Positions 23,832 through 31,806 are shown, numbered from the stretch's first letter. The stretch is DNA of 38,887 bases from Chloroflexota bacterium (GCA_021802825.1 JAJZRG010000033.1:1-38887); one strand, 5' to 3'. Numbers and translations are program-made. Notes: generated from the sequence alone by a model not told the origin.

Positions 23832-24045
23832 ATGGCGGACGAGGATCTGGGGGCCTCGACCGCCTGACTGGCGCTATGCCGGCGGCTACCTAGCCGCGCA
23901 CGATGGCGGGCCTGCCCTCGCTCTTGCCGCCGCGACCGGCTGGCTCCTCCTCGACTCCAACCTCGTGATCGCCGGCGGCGACGCCTTCCTCCTCGTGATC
24001 GAGGCGGCGCTGTTCGCCCTCGTTCTCTCACGGCGTCTGGGTGGA
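23832..24045 (+). pseudogene. possible frame-broken membrane-protein remnant
   Basis: From ATG 23832 a sensible short frame (MADEDLGASTA) stops at 23867; immediately afterwards another plus-strand frame reads as a membrane protein (YAGGYLAAHDGGPALALAAA, then LLLDSNLVIAGGDAFLLVIE and a further hydrophobic run) until about 24045, where it dissolves into Arg-rich nonsense. There is no start codon near the hydrophobic part. A single frameshift would join the two. I read it as decay of a small membrane gene, or an assembly indel; it may also be chance. Confidence 0.3.
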
Positions 24046-24193
24046 CAGCGCGGAGTGGCCGCTGAACCTGCGCAGTCCCATCCATCATCCACAGACGTCC
24101 GGCGACGGTGGCGACGCCGAGGGGACGAGCACGAGCGTCGCGATGCCGACCGGCACGGCGACGCCGTTGAGCACGAACGGCTCCGCCCGGGAG

Positions 24194-24463
24194 TCAGATC
24201 GTCGACTGGTTGTCCTCGTCCTCGCTGGCCCATTTGCGCCCGCCCATGGCGAGCTGGATCACGGCCCCCGCGATGGCTCCGACGAGGAGGAGTTGAGGAC
24301 CGTACGGCATGACTTGGAAGGCGGCCGCCAGTCCGACGAAGAACAGGAGCCAGCCGCCTGCCGCCGCCAGGAGGCGGAGCCCGCGGAAGCGGCGACGCCA
24401 GGCGAGGTACCCGACCGCGACGGCGGCACTGGCGACGCCCATCGCGACCATCTGCTCGAACAC
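24194..24463 (-). CDS. 89-aa three-TM membrane protein, unknown
   Basis: A small hydrophobic protein with three likely TM segments (about residues 3-20, 28-53 and 56-74) separated by an Arg-rich cytoplasmic-type loop (WRRRFRGLR), ending in an acidic tail (WASEDEDNQSTI). Not recognised as a family. The GTG start lies one base beyond the stop of the 41-codon ORF upstream, so the two may be coupled. A 29-codon hydrophobic frame (24085-24174, minus) follows; I do not call it a gene. Confidence 0.5.
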   Translation of the reverse strand: MFEQMVAMGVASAAVAVGYLAWRRRFRGLRLLAAAGGWLLFFVGLAAAFQVMPYGPQLLLVGAIAGAVIQLAMGGRKWASEDEDNQSTI

Positions 24464-24464
24464 G

Positions 24465-24590
24465 TCACGCCGTCCGGTAATCAGGGAGAGGAGTGTCGGC
24501 GGCCGCTGTGACGGGGGCCATCCCGACCACCGTCACTGGAAGGCTGGCCACCAACCCGACAGTGATTAGTCGCGGACGCAGTGGCGTCAT
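24465..24590 (-). CDS. 41-aa putative secreted or leader peptide
   Basis: A tiny ORF with a very good ribosome-binding site (GGGGAGGATCCGCC before ATG) and a textbook Sec signal: basic MTPLRPR, hydrophobic LITVGLVASLPVTVVGMA, then an AxA-type site (TAAADTPLPDYRTA). Only about ten residues would remain after cleavage. It may be a truncated secreted protein, a small secreted peptide, or a translated leader for the adjoining 89-aa membrane gene. Function unknown. Confidence 0.4.
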   Translation of the reverse strand: MTPLRPRLITVGLVASLPVTVVGMAPVTAAADTPLPDYRTA

Positions 24591-24899
24591 GGCGGATCCT
24601 CCCCTCCCGGTCTCGCCCCATGGGCGAGCATTGGTGCCAGACTGTGGGCAGGGTAGAGGATGCCCGCAGCGGCCAGTCAACTGCCAGATGGCCCCTGTGA
24701 GTGATATGCGGCTGGGAACTGGTGGTGGGCGGGCCTCGGCCGCCGGGGGCTCGACCCGCCACGTGGCGACGCACGCGTCCGCGAGCGTCGCGATGACGTG
24801 TCCCGGCTCACGATCGGCACGGCCGGCAAGGCGGCGATCATGCTCAAGGGCAGCGCCACCAAGCCGAGCAGCGGCCCGACCTGATCGTTGCCCCGGCCG
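24591..24899. other. intergenic or decayed region after FGGY kinase
   Basis: About 310 bp with no intact gene. On the minus strand two different frames give coding-like fragments: a hydrophobic one just after the kinase stop (VGPLLGLVALPLSMIAALPA) and a second (HVIATLADACVATWRVEPP) in the frame that continues into the 41-aa ORF. Neither has a clear start with a ribosome-binding site. This looks like residue of a degraded membrane or secreted gene; no repeat or transposon end is apparent. Confidence 0.35.
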
Positions 24900-26465
24900 C
24901 TACACCTCTGGCGGGTACCCCGTGATCCGCCGGATCTCGCGGTACAGCGGCCGGAGCTGCCCGTACAGCCGCTGGTAGACGGCGCGGTAGAGCTCCTCGT
25001 AAACGGCATGCGCCGCGGGATCCGGGTCGCGGGTCTCGGCCGTGCGGGTCATGGCGGCCACGGCGGCCTCGAACGAGGGGTGGATCCTGAGACCCACCGC
25101 AGCGTCGATCGCGGCGCCCAGGCCGCTCGTCTCGTGGGTGTGCGGCCGCTTCGCGGGCAGCCCGAACACGTCGGCCACGAGCTGGACGGCTGCCGGGCTC
25201 TGGCTGCCGCCGCCCGACACCCGAATCTCGCTGACGGGAACCTTGGTCCGACGCCCGGTTCGCTCCATGCCTTCCCGCAGGGCGTATGCGAGACCCTCAA
25301 GGATCGCGCGGTATAGGTGCGCGCGGGTGTGCACGTCGCCCCAGCCGATGACGGCGCCCTTCGCCTCGGGACCCGGGATCCGCACGCCGGGCGACCAGTA
25401 GGGCTGGAGGACGAGGCCCATGGACCCGGGCGGCGTGGCGCCGACGAGCTCGTCGAACAGCGTCTCGGCGTCCACCCCCAGCTCGCGGGCCCTCGCCACC
25501 TCGGCCGCGCCGAACTCGCGCTTGAACCACTCGATCATCCAGAACCCGCGGTAGACCTGTATCTCAAGGCTGAACGCACCCGGGACGGCCGCCGGGTACG
25601 GCGGCACCATGGGGATGACCTCGATGTAGCGCCGGTGGGTCGTGTTGAACGTCGCGGTGGTGCCGAGCGAGATCGCGCCGATGTGCGGCTCCAGCGCGCC
25701 CGAGCCCAGCACCTCGCACGCCTTGTCGCCCGCGGTCGCGACCAGCGGCAGGCCCTCCGGGATGCCCGTCACCTCGGCGGCGGCGGGCGTGATCTGGCCG
25801 AGGACCGATCCGGGCGGGACCAGCTCGGGCAGCCACCCGCGCTTGACGGGGACCGCCTGCCACTTCCAGTCGCCGTCGTCCGCCCAGCGCAGGCCCTGGT
25901 AGTCGAACGGGAGGTAGCCCACCTGGGCGGCGACGCTGTCGGCGAAGCGACCGGTCAGCCGATGGACGAGGAACCCTGACAGCAGCAGGTAGTGGCGGAC
26001 GCGCCCCCAGAGCTCCGGCTCCCGGCGCGCGAGGACGTTCGCCTCTGCCTCGGCCTGGAACGTGGCGACCGTCTCGGTGACTCGGGCCGCCTTGAACTTG
26101 AGGCCCCACATCCCGCCGATCCGCGGCAGGCCCTCGGCGCGGCAGCGGTCGAGCCAGACCATGGCGCGGCGCAGGGGCTCGCCCGACTCGTCCGTGGGGA
26201 CGACCGTGCCCCGCTGGGTCGTCAGGGCCACCCCGGCGATGGCGCTCCTGTCGATGCCGGGCTGCTGCCAGAGGGCGCGCGTCGCCTCACCCAGCGCCCG
26301 CCAGTAGAGGTCCGCGTCCTGCTCGCAGCAGCCCGGCGGCCCCACGACGTACGCCTCGATGGGCACCTTCGTCCGGGCGAGGAGGTTGCCGGCGGGGTCG
26401 AACACCATGGCCCGGATGCTCTGCGTGCCGACGTCGAGCGCGAGGACCCGGTCGCCAGAGGTCAT
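24900..26465 (-). CDS. FGGY-family carbohydrate kinase
   Basis: A 521-aa sugar/polyol kinase of the FGGY (glycerol/xylulose kinase) family with an actin-like ATPase fold. N-terminal phosphate motif VLALDVGTQSIRAMVFD, phosphate-2 region ISLGTTATFNTTHRR, adenosine motif VSGGGSQSPAAVQLVADVFG, and C-terminal TSGLGAAIDAAVG. The substrate is not evident; many residues of the substrate loop differ from GlpK. The ATG start overlaps the stop of the upstream FAD oxidase by 4 bp (ATGA), so both proteins are made together. That pairing recurs for polyol or hydroxy-acid utilisation and suggests that the kinase and oxidase act on the same small polyol or its phosphate. Confidence 0.9.
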   Translation of the reverse strand: MTSGDRVLALDVGTQSIRAMVFDPAGNLLARTKVPIEAYVVGPPGCCEQDADLYWRALGEATRALWQQPGIDRSAIAGVALTTQRGTVVPTDESGEPLRRAMVWLDRCRAEGLPRIGGMWGLKFKAARVTETVATFQAEAEANVLARREPELWGRVRHYLLLSGFLVHRLTGRFADSVAAQVGYLPFDYQGLRWADDGDWKWQAVPVKRGWLPELVPPGSVLGQITPAAAEVTGIPEGLPLVATAGDKACEVLGSGALEPHIGAISLGTTATFNTTHRRYIEVIPMVPPYPAAVPGAFSLEIQVYRGFWMIEWFKREFGAAEVARARELGVDAETLFDELVGATPPGSMGLVLQPYWSPGVRIPGPEAKGAVIGWGDVHTRAHLYRAILEGLAYALREGMERTGRRTKVPVSEIRVSGGGSQSPAAVQLVADVFGLPAKRPHTHETSGLGAAIDAAVGLRIHPSFEAAVAAMTRTAETRDPDPAAHAVYEELYRAVYQRLYGQLRPLYREIRRITGYPPEV

Positions 26466-28069
26466 GTCGCGTCGTCCGTCAGGAGCACGCCGGGGTTCAT
26501 CATCCCGTCCGGGTCGAAGGTTCGGACCACGGCCCGGAGCGCGTCCATCCCCAGCGGTCCCTTCTCGTCGGCCAGGTACGGCGCGTGGTCCACGCCGACG
26601 CCATGGTGATGGCTGATCGTCCCGCCGCCGGCGCGGATCGTCTGGCTCGCGGCCGTCTTGAGCGTCCGCCAGCGGGCCCTCGTCTCGTCGGGGTCTGGTG
26701 CCAGCCGGAAGATGCACGTGACGTAGAGGCTCGAGCCCGACGGGTACAGGTGCGAGAGGTGCGTGAACACGTGGATCCTCTCGCCCCAGGGTGCGAGCGC
26801 GCTGCCGATGGCCGCCTCGAGGCTGGCGAGGAGACCGGGCACGTGCGCCCAGTCGGTCGCGGTCTCGAGGGTGTCCGAGGCGTAGCCGGCCGACCACAGC
26901 GCGTTGCGCAGATACGGCGAGCGGAAGCGGGTCCGCGACCAGGCGCCGGCGAGGGCGGGAAGGCGAACGCCACCGTGCCCGCTGAGGATGGCCTTGGCCT
27001 CGCCGCTCGCCGCCTTCGCCGTGCGCCTTCGGCCGGCAACCCCTGTGAGCACGAGCACCCAGTCGGACGGGAGGCGTCGCGCCCGCACGTACGCGCCCAG
27101 CACCCGGGTCTGGGCGGGCTTGTCCGCGAAGGCGAGCAGGGTGCGGGTCTCGGCCGGCGTCGAGAGCCGCAGGAGCGACAGGCCGGGTCGCGCCTGGACG
27201 AGCTGGCGCACAGCGTCAACCGCCTCAGGCCAGGCCGGGAGCGCCCAGGCCGCGATGCCCTCGACTTCGGGGTGCGGGCTGGCGCGGAGAACCGCTTCCG
27301 TAAGGATGCCCAGTCGCCCCTCCGAGCCGAGCACGAGCTGGCGGAGGTCCGGGCCGGCGGCCGAAGCCGGGTGGGGCGGCATCACGAGGGTCCCGGCAGG
27401 CGCCTCGAGCGTGCCGCCTGCGAACAGCTGCTCGATGCGCCCGGCGCCCAGGCTCTTGAGGCCCGAACCGCGCGCCGCAACCCACCCGCCGACCGTCGCC
27501 AGCTCCCAGCTCTGCGGCTCGTGGGCGACCGTGAGGCCGTGCCCCGCGAGCAGCGTGGCCAGCGCCGGGCCGGTCGTCCCGGCGAGCACGCTCACGAGTC
27601 CACTCCGCTCGTCCACCTCACGCACCCCGACGAGGGCGCCGAGGTCCACGGTGATCAGCGGATCCTTGTTCGGGCGGGCGGTTACGCCTCCGACGACGCT
27701 CGTTCCGCCGCCGTACGGGATGAGACGCGCGCCAACGGTTGCGGCGTGATCGATGAGCGATCGGACCTCCGATGCCTCGGCCGGCCGCGCCACTGCGTCG
27801 GGGACGGCTTCGAGGCGGCCGTATCGGAGGGCCGCGAGGTCAGGCAGGCTCTGGCCCCGTGCTCGGCGGACGCGCGTCTCGGCATCGGTCGTGAGGTGGA
27901 GGTCGGCGAGAGGGTCGAGGCGGGGGGCCGGGACGCTCGCGACCACTTCTTCGAGGGTCGCCTCGCGGGGAGGCGTCCCCGGGCCGAGTCGCGACTCCAG
28001 CATGCGGCGCCCGCCCCCGCCGAGCGCCGTGGCATCACCCTCCTCGCCCCAGCCATTCCAGCTCCGCAT
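26462..28069 (-). CDS. AGPS-like FAD-binding oxidase
   Basis: A 535-aa vanillyl-alcohol-oxidase-superfamily flavoprotein closest in pattern to alkyldihydroxyacetonephosphate synthase (AGPS) and its actinobacterial relatives: N-terminal MRSWNGWGEEGD, FAD pyrophosphate loop PYGGGTSVVGG (118-128), TVGGWVAARGSGLKSLGAGR, GSEGRLGILTEAVLRA, YPSGSSLYVTC and the active-site histidines SHHHGVGVDHAPYL (487-489). AGPS itself exchanges the acyl group of acyl-DHAP for a fatty alcohol; bacterial homologues may instead be hydroxy-acid or polyol-phosphate dehydrogenases. The ATG start at 28069 yields the conserved N-terminus; the open frame upstream is Arg-rich shadow. It is the first gene of a two-gene operon with the FGGY kinase. 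Confidence 0.87.
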   Translation of the reverse strand: MRSWNGWGEEGDATALGGGGRRMLESRLGPGTPPREATLEEVVASVPAPRLDPLADLHLTTDAETRVRRARGQSLPDLAALRYGRLEAVPDAVARPAEASEVRSLIDHAATVGARLIPYGGGTSVVGGVTARPNKDPLITVDLGALVGVREVDERSGLVSVLAGTTGPALATLLAGHGLTVAHEPQSWELATVGGWVAARGSGLKSLGAGRIEQLFAGGTLEAPAGTLVMPPHPASAAGPDLRQLVLGSEGRLGILTEAVLRASPHPEVEGIAAWALPAWPEAVDAVRQLVQARPGLSLLRLSTPAETRTLLAFADKPAQTRVLGAYVRARRLPSDWVLVLTGVAGRRRTAKAASGEAKAILSGHGGVRLPALAGAWSRTRFRSPYLRNALWSAGYASDTLETATDWAHVPGLLASLEAAIGSALAPWGERIHVFTHLSHLYPSGSSLYVTCIFRLAPDPDETRARWRTLKTAASQTIRAGGGTISHHHGVGVDHAPYLADEKGPLGMDALRAVVRTFDPDGMMNPGVLLTDDAT

Positions 28070-28265
28070 GTGCCCATCGTGCCACTCGAGAGCGCCCCGC
28101 GAATGCCGTCGGCGCCGCCCGCCTCCTGCTTCGGAGCGTGCCCGCCGCCCCACCGCCGACCCCGAATCGGCCGGTGGGATTCACCGCGCGCGCCACAGCC
28201 CACGCCGGTATCGCTCCTCGCCACGCACGAGTCAGCCGGTAGGCCATCCGCCAGCAGGCACCTGC

Positions 28266-28321
28266 GAGATGCTTCGCATTTCGCAGAACCATCGTGCTGC
28301 CCTGCCGTTGAGCGGCAAACG
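28266..28321 (+). repeat. 56-bp repeat, copy 1 (plus orientation)
   Basis: Begins GAGATGCTTCGCATTTCGCA. It matches the reverse complement of 28393-28448 without gaps at about 41 of 56 positions. In one frame it reads EMLRISQNHRAALPLSG, against EMLSISRKHRPALPLSR for the other copy. Confidence 0.65.
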
Positions 28322-28392
28322 TGCTGATGATTGCCGAGGGCCCAGGCGGGAGCGCAAGACGGAGCGGGGAGTCCTTTCGGCCACAGCCCCTG

Positions 28393-28448
28393 CGTGCGCG
28401 GCTCAGGGGCAGCGCGGGTCGATGCTTCCGCGAGATCGAAAGCATCTC
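28393..28448 (-). repeat. 56-bp repeat, copy 2 (minus orientation)
   Basis: On the minus strand begins GAGATGCTTTCGATCTCGCG. About 73% identical to copy 1, in opposite orientation, with 71 bp between the arms. Could be a small interspersed element, the ends of a lost mobile element, or a structured RNA. Confidence 0.65.
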
Positions 28449-28531
28449 GACCCCCCACCTCTGGCGGCGAGGTGCCATGGCGGATGGCTGCGCCGCGGAA
28501 GGCGGGTGAGGCCGGGATGGGCCAGCGAGGC

Positions 28532-29371
28532 TCAGACCGGGGGCCAGGGCAGGGCGGGGCGTCGGGGATCGGGCTGGGGGAAGCACCCGGAGGCGAGCAG
28601 GCCGGCCACGCGACGCTCGGTGGCCCGCACCTCGATCGGGTCGAGCAGCTCGTGCAGGGCATCGCCCAGCGCGCCGTCGAGGCCGGCCCGGAGGAGGCGG
28701 AGGACGGCCACCTCCTCCTCGGCAAAGGGTTGGCCTCGCCACCCCCAGAGCACGGTCCGCAGCTTCGGCACGGGCGAGAAGGTGACCCCGTGGTCAACGC
28801 CGTAGACGTGGCCCCCCGGCATGGGCAGCAGGTGCCCCGCCTTGCGGTCGGTGTTGTTGACCGCGGCGTCGAAGACGGCGATCCGGCGCAGGCGTGGGTC
28901 CGCGGCGTTTACCAGGTCAACCGGGTCCACCTCCGGGTCGGTCCGGATCCACAGCTGGAGCATGCCGCTGCCCAGTGGGCCGTCCCGCAGGACGGTGGGC
29001 GGGACGATGCCCCAGCCGGTGGCCTGCGAGGTGACGAACGAGGCGACCTCGCGCCGCGCCAGCGTGCCGTCTGGGAAGTCGGACAGCGGCCGCTCTCCGA
29101 TCACCGGCTTGTGGATCACGGCTGCCTCGATGCCGTCGCCGCGGACGATGCCGAGCAGCGCGTTGTTGGACGAGACCCAGAGCCGGCCGATGAGCTCGAG
29201 ATCCCCGCCCGCCAGCAGCGCGAGCGCCTCGTCCACCGCCAGGACGGGCATCGGCAGCCCGAGCGACTCGACGGTGGCCTCGGCCTCCGCCTCGACGTCG
29301 GCTTCCTCCTCGTCCTCGAGCTCGTCGGCGAGTTCCGCCGCGAACGCGAACTGATCGGCCTCGTCCGGCAC
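28532..29371 (-). CDS. SCO1664 family protein (PI3/4-kinase-like fold)
   Basis: A 279-aa protein of the uncharacterised SCO1664 family (TIGR03843), known mainly from Actinobacteria and Chloroflexota. It shows kinase-like signatures: an NAVIHKPVIGERPL-type lysine segment (EAAVIHKPVIGERPLSDFP), catalytic-loop VFDAAVNNTDRKAGHLL and metal-binding YGVDHGVTF, consistent with the PI3/4-kinase or HipA-like fold. The GTG start has GGAG seven bases upstream. The first 40 residues are strongly acidic (LADELEDEEEADVEAEAE), beyond the usual core start. It lies 12 bp after the DUF3090 gene, its regular partner family; the third family commonly linked with them (an MSMEG_4193-type phosphomutase) is not here. 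Biochemical role unknown. Confidence 0.85.
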   Translation of the reverse strand: MPDEADQFAFAAELADELEDEEEADVEAEAEATVESLGLPMPVLAVDEALALLAGGDLELIGRLWVSSNNALLGIVRGDGIEAAVIHKPVIGERPLSDFPDGTLARREVASFVTSQATGWGIVPPTVLRDGPLGSGMLQLWIRTDPEVDPVDLVNAADPRLRRIAVFDAAVNNTDRKAGHLLPMPGGHVYGVDHGVTFSPVPKLRTVLWGWRGQPFAEEEVAVLRLLRAGLDGALGDALHELLDPIEVRATERRVAGLLASGCFPQPDPRRPALPWPPV

Positions 29372-29383
29372 CTTGCCGCTCCG

Positions 29384-29941
29384 TCAGTTCAGGAGGTGGC
29401 CGTTCCGGCGCGGGCAGAGGTGGCCCTGGGGGTCCAGCGGCTGGCCGCACAGCGGGCATGGCGGCCGGCCGGCCGCGAGCACACGGACCGCGCGGGCGAC
29501 GAACCTGCGGGCGTCGGCGGCCGAGAAGCGCACCTGCAGGAGGTCGGGCCCGTCCTCCTCCTCGTCGTCCTCCTCCTCGTCCTCCTCCTCCTCGTCGCCC
29601 GTGAGCTCGCGCGCCTCGAGGATCAGCAGCTCGTCCACCGTGTCCCAGCCCAGGGACAGCGTCCCGACGCGGAAGGCCTCGTTGATCGGCTCGCCGAGCG
29701 CGGCGGTGTCGCCGACCTCGCCCTCGATCTCCGCTGCGTCCTCGATGCCCCGCCGCTCAAGCTCCTCAAGCAGCTCCAGCAGGCGCTGGGCGAGCGCGGC
29801 GACCTGCACCTTCTCGAGCGCGACCGAGGTCACCCGGGTCCCGTCCCTCGCCTGGAGGAAGAACGCACGGTTGCCGGGCTCGCCCACGGTCCCGGCCACG
29901 AACCGTTCGGGCATGTCGAACAGATGGCGTCGTCGAGGCAT
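29384..29941 (-). CDS. DUF3090 family protein
   Basis: A 185-aa protein of the uncharacterised DUF3090/TIGR03847 family. Family pattern: FDMPERFVAGTVGEPGNRAFFLQARDG, VTSVALEKVQVAALAQRLLELLEEL, and a C-terminal cysteine cluster PPCPLCGQPLDPQGHLCPRRNG that could hold a metal. An unusual run of about 17 Glu/Asp residues (TGDEEEEDEEEDDEEEDGP) interrupts the middle; it is encoded by an impure CTC/CCT repeat. Start ATG at 29941. Gene order Mo-oxidoreductase, DUF3090, SCO1664 on one strand with 28- and 12-bp gaps suggests one transcript. Function unknown; the family nearly always travels with SCO1664. Confidence 0.87.
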   Translation of the reverse strand: MPRRRHLFDMPERFVAGTVGEPGNRAFFLQARDGTRVTSVALEKVQVAALAQRLLELLEELERRGIEDAAEIEGEVGDTAALGEPINEAFRVGTLSLGWDTVDELLILEARELTGDEEEEDEEEDDEEEDGPDLLQVRFSAADARRFVARAVRVLAAGRPPCPLCGQPLDPQGHLCPRRNGHLLN

Positions 29942-29969
29942 CAGGCCTCGAGGTTACCCGAACTCCGCC

Positions 29970-31631
29970 TCACACGACCTGCACGGCGATCTGATGGTGG
30001 CCGCGGGCGCCATCGGGGTTCGGCGGGGTGACCCGGTCGGTCTGGACCTCGCCCGTCCCGTCGGTCGCGCGGACCTCGAGGATGTGCTGGCCGCCGGTTG
30101 CCTGCCAGACCCACTTCCACTGGACCCAGGTCGCCGCCGACAGCTCCGTGGCGAGCGTTGCCGCCTGCCAGGCGCCGCTGTCCACGCGGACCTCGACCTT
30201 CGAGATCCCGCGGTCGGGCGCCCATGCCACGCCGGCCACTGCGACGGGCCCCGCCGGCACGCTCTGGCTGCTCGGCACGTCAATCCGCGACTGCGTCAGG
30301 ATCGGCGCCTCCTTCGCCCATCCGCGGGGGACCCAGTAGGCGTCGATGGCCTCGAGCGTGGTGAGCTCGATCTCCGTGAGCCACTTGGTGGCGGACACAT
30401 AGCCGTACAGGCCCGGGACGATGAGGCGGGCCGGGAATCCGTGGTCGGCCGGCAGCGGCGCGTCGTTCATCTTGACCGCGATGATGGCGTCGCGGGGGTG
30501 GGCAGGGTCGTGGAGCCAAGAGGTCGGGAAGCCGGCTGTCCAGCCGTCGACGCTGCGGGGGACGATCTGCGTGGCGCCGCTCTGGACGCCGGCCATCGCC
30601 AGGACGTCCGTGAGCTTCGGGCCGGTCCACTTGGCGTTGCCCACCAGGTTGCCCCCGACCTCGTTGGACACGCACGCGATGGTGACGTAGCGCTCGACGA
30701 GCGGGAGCTGGACGAGCTCCTGGAAGTTCAGACGTACCTCCTTGTCCACCATGCCGAAGACGCGCAGGCTCCAGCTGGCGATGTCCACCGATGGCGTGAT
30801 CAGGGCCGTGTCGATCCGGTAGAACTGGTCGTTGGGCACGACGACCGGCGTGATGCCGGGGACGCTGAGCGAGGCGTCGGGGCCGGGGGTGGGCGCGGGG
30901 TCGACGGCCTGGGGGATGGTCACGCGAGGGGCCGCGCCACCCGTGCCTCCGGGCCCGCTGCCGAAGGCGCTGTCAGCCGTGGCGGCGGCGCGTCCGTTGA
31001 GCATGGCCCTCCCGATGGCGCCGCCGAGGAGCGCAAGGACGCCGACGGCACCCGCCTGGAGCAGGAACCCGCGCCGGGCGCGCTGGGCCGAGGCGGCCGT
31101 CGGGAGCTCGACCTGGCGTCCGGGGCGGCCCGAGACACCTGCGGCGCGGAGCAGGATCGCGAGCATCTGGAGGCCGACGCCCGCCTGGAGCGCCGCTACG
31201 ACCACGACAAGCGGCCCGACGGCGGTCGGGTCGCGAAGCGAGGCGAGGCCGCCGACGGCGACGAGCGCGACCACGGACCACGCCCCGAACGCGAGCCGGC
31301 GACGCGCAAGCATGCCGACGACGGCGCCCAGCGCCAGCACCGCCACGGTGACGAGGACCAGGATCGCAGCCTTGTCGTTCGTGCCGAAGAGCGACACGAC
31401 GACGTCCTTGCTGCCTGGCGGCGCGAAGTCGATGGCGGCGCTTCCCACGGAGGCGATCGGGGAGGGGATCCCGTTGAGGAGGCCGGCGAGGAGCTCCCCC
31501 GTGGCCAGGGCCGCAGCAGCAGCGAGGACGCCGCTCAGGGCGGCGAGGATCCGACCGGCGGAGGCAGCGCTGGATGGTTGTGCCGGCGTGGCGGAGCTGG
31601 GCCGAACCCGGGTGGTGGAGTGATCGGTCAC
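29970..31631 (-). CDS. membrane-anchored molybdopterin oxidoreductase
   Basis: A 553-aa sulfite-oxidase-fold molybdoenzyme fused to a membrane domain. Five TM segments (about 27-52, 88-110, 114-132, 138-162, 189-208) come first. Just before the fifth is a twin-arginine-like motif, QRARRGFLLQAGAVGVLALL. A Ser/Gly/Pro linker follows, then the Mo-cofactor domain (about 255-440) with the Mo-coordinating Cys320 in YVTIACVSNEVGGN and GFPARLIVPGLYGY, and a C-terminal Ig-like dimerisation domain (VAGVAWAPDRGISKVEVRVD). The folded Moco domain would be outside the cell, exported by Tat after Sec inserts TM1-4, as proposed for polytopic actinobacterial Moco and Rieske proteins. The start is GTG at 31631. 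Substrate unknown. Confidence 0.9.
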   Translation of the reverse strand: MTDHSTTRVRPSSATPAQPSSAASAGRILAALSGVLAAAAALATGELLAGLLNGIPSPIASVGSAAIDFAPPGSKDVVVSLFGTNDKAAILVLVTVAVLALGAVVGMLARRRLAFGAWSVVALVAVGGLASLRDPTAVGPLVVVVAALQAGVGLQMLAILLRAAGVSGRPGRQVELPTAASAQRARRGFLLQAGAVGVLALLGGAIGRAMLNGRAAATADSAFGSGPGGTGGAAPRVTIPQAVDPAPTPGPDASLSVPGITPVVVPNDQFYRIDTALITPSVDIASWSLRVFGMVDKEVRLNFQELVQLPLVERYVTIACVSNEVGGNLVGNAKWTGPKLTDVLAMAGVQSGATQIVPRSVDGWTAGFPTSWLHDPAHPRDAIIAVKMNDAPLPADHGFPARLIVPGLYGYVSATKWLTEIELTTLEAIDAYWVPRGWAKEAPILTQSRIDVPSSQSVPAGPVAVAGVAWAPDRGISKVEVRVDSGAWQAATLATELSAATWVQWKWVWQATGGQHILEVRATDGTGEVQTDRVTPPNPDGARGHHQIAVQVV

Positions 31632-31723
31632 GGGACGCTCATGATGGTGGTCTGCCGGATTGTTCGCTCAGACCGTGCTTTCGGATCGCCGGCAGGCTCT
31701 TACCGTCGCATTCGGCCGTGACA

Positions 31724-31745
31724 CCACGATGACATGTCACCGTGG
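31724..31745. promoter_or_regulatory. 22-bp near-perfect palindrome, candidate operator
   Basis: Arms CCACGATGACA (31724-31734) and TGTCACCGTGG (31735-31745), complementary at 10 of 11 positions with no spacer. It lies 93 bp upstream of the Mo-oxidoreductase start in a less GC-rich stretch, where a repressor or activator site is expected, and about 100 bp beyond the ABC permease stop. Confidence 0.5.
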
Positions 31746-31806
31746 CAGCGTGGTAGCACAACGCCGCCGGGCGGGTCGGCGGCATCGAGATACTCCAAGG
31801 GTGGAC

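Larger units (their letters stand above)
28070..28531. other. intergenic region carrying inverted repeat pair
   Basis: A 460-bp non-coding stretch upstream of the FAD oxidase and downstream of the SCO1664-family gene. Its centre (28266-28448) is two diverged copies of a 56-bp sequence facing each other. The remainder has no recognised promoter, RNA or gene; open frames across it are Arg/Pro-rich. Confidence 0.5.

Noticed and set aside
29540..29600. CTC/CCT microsatellite-like stretch as a non-coding repeat
   Set aside because: It is the codon run for the Glu/Asp tract inside the DUF3090 protein and stays in frame.
28341..30031. Long plus-strand frames over SCO1664/DUF3090
   Set aside because: Antisense shadows; the minus-strand frames carry clear family signatures.
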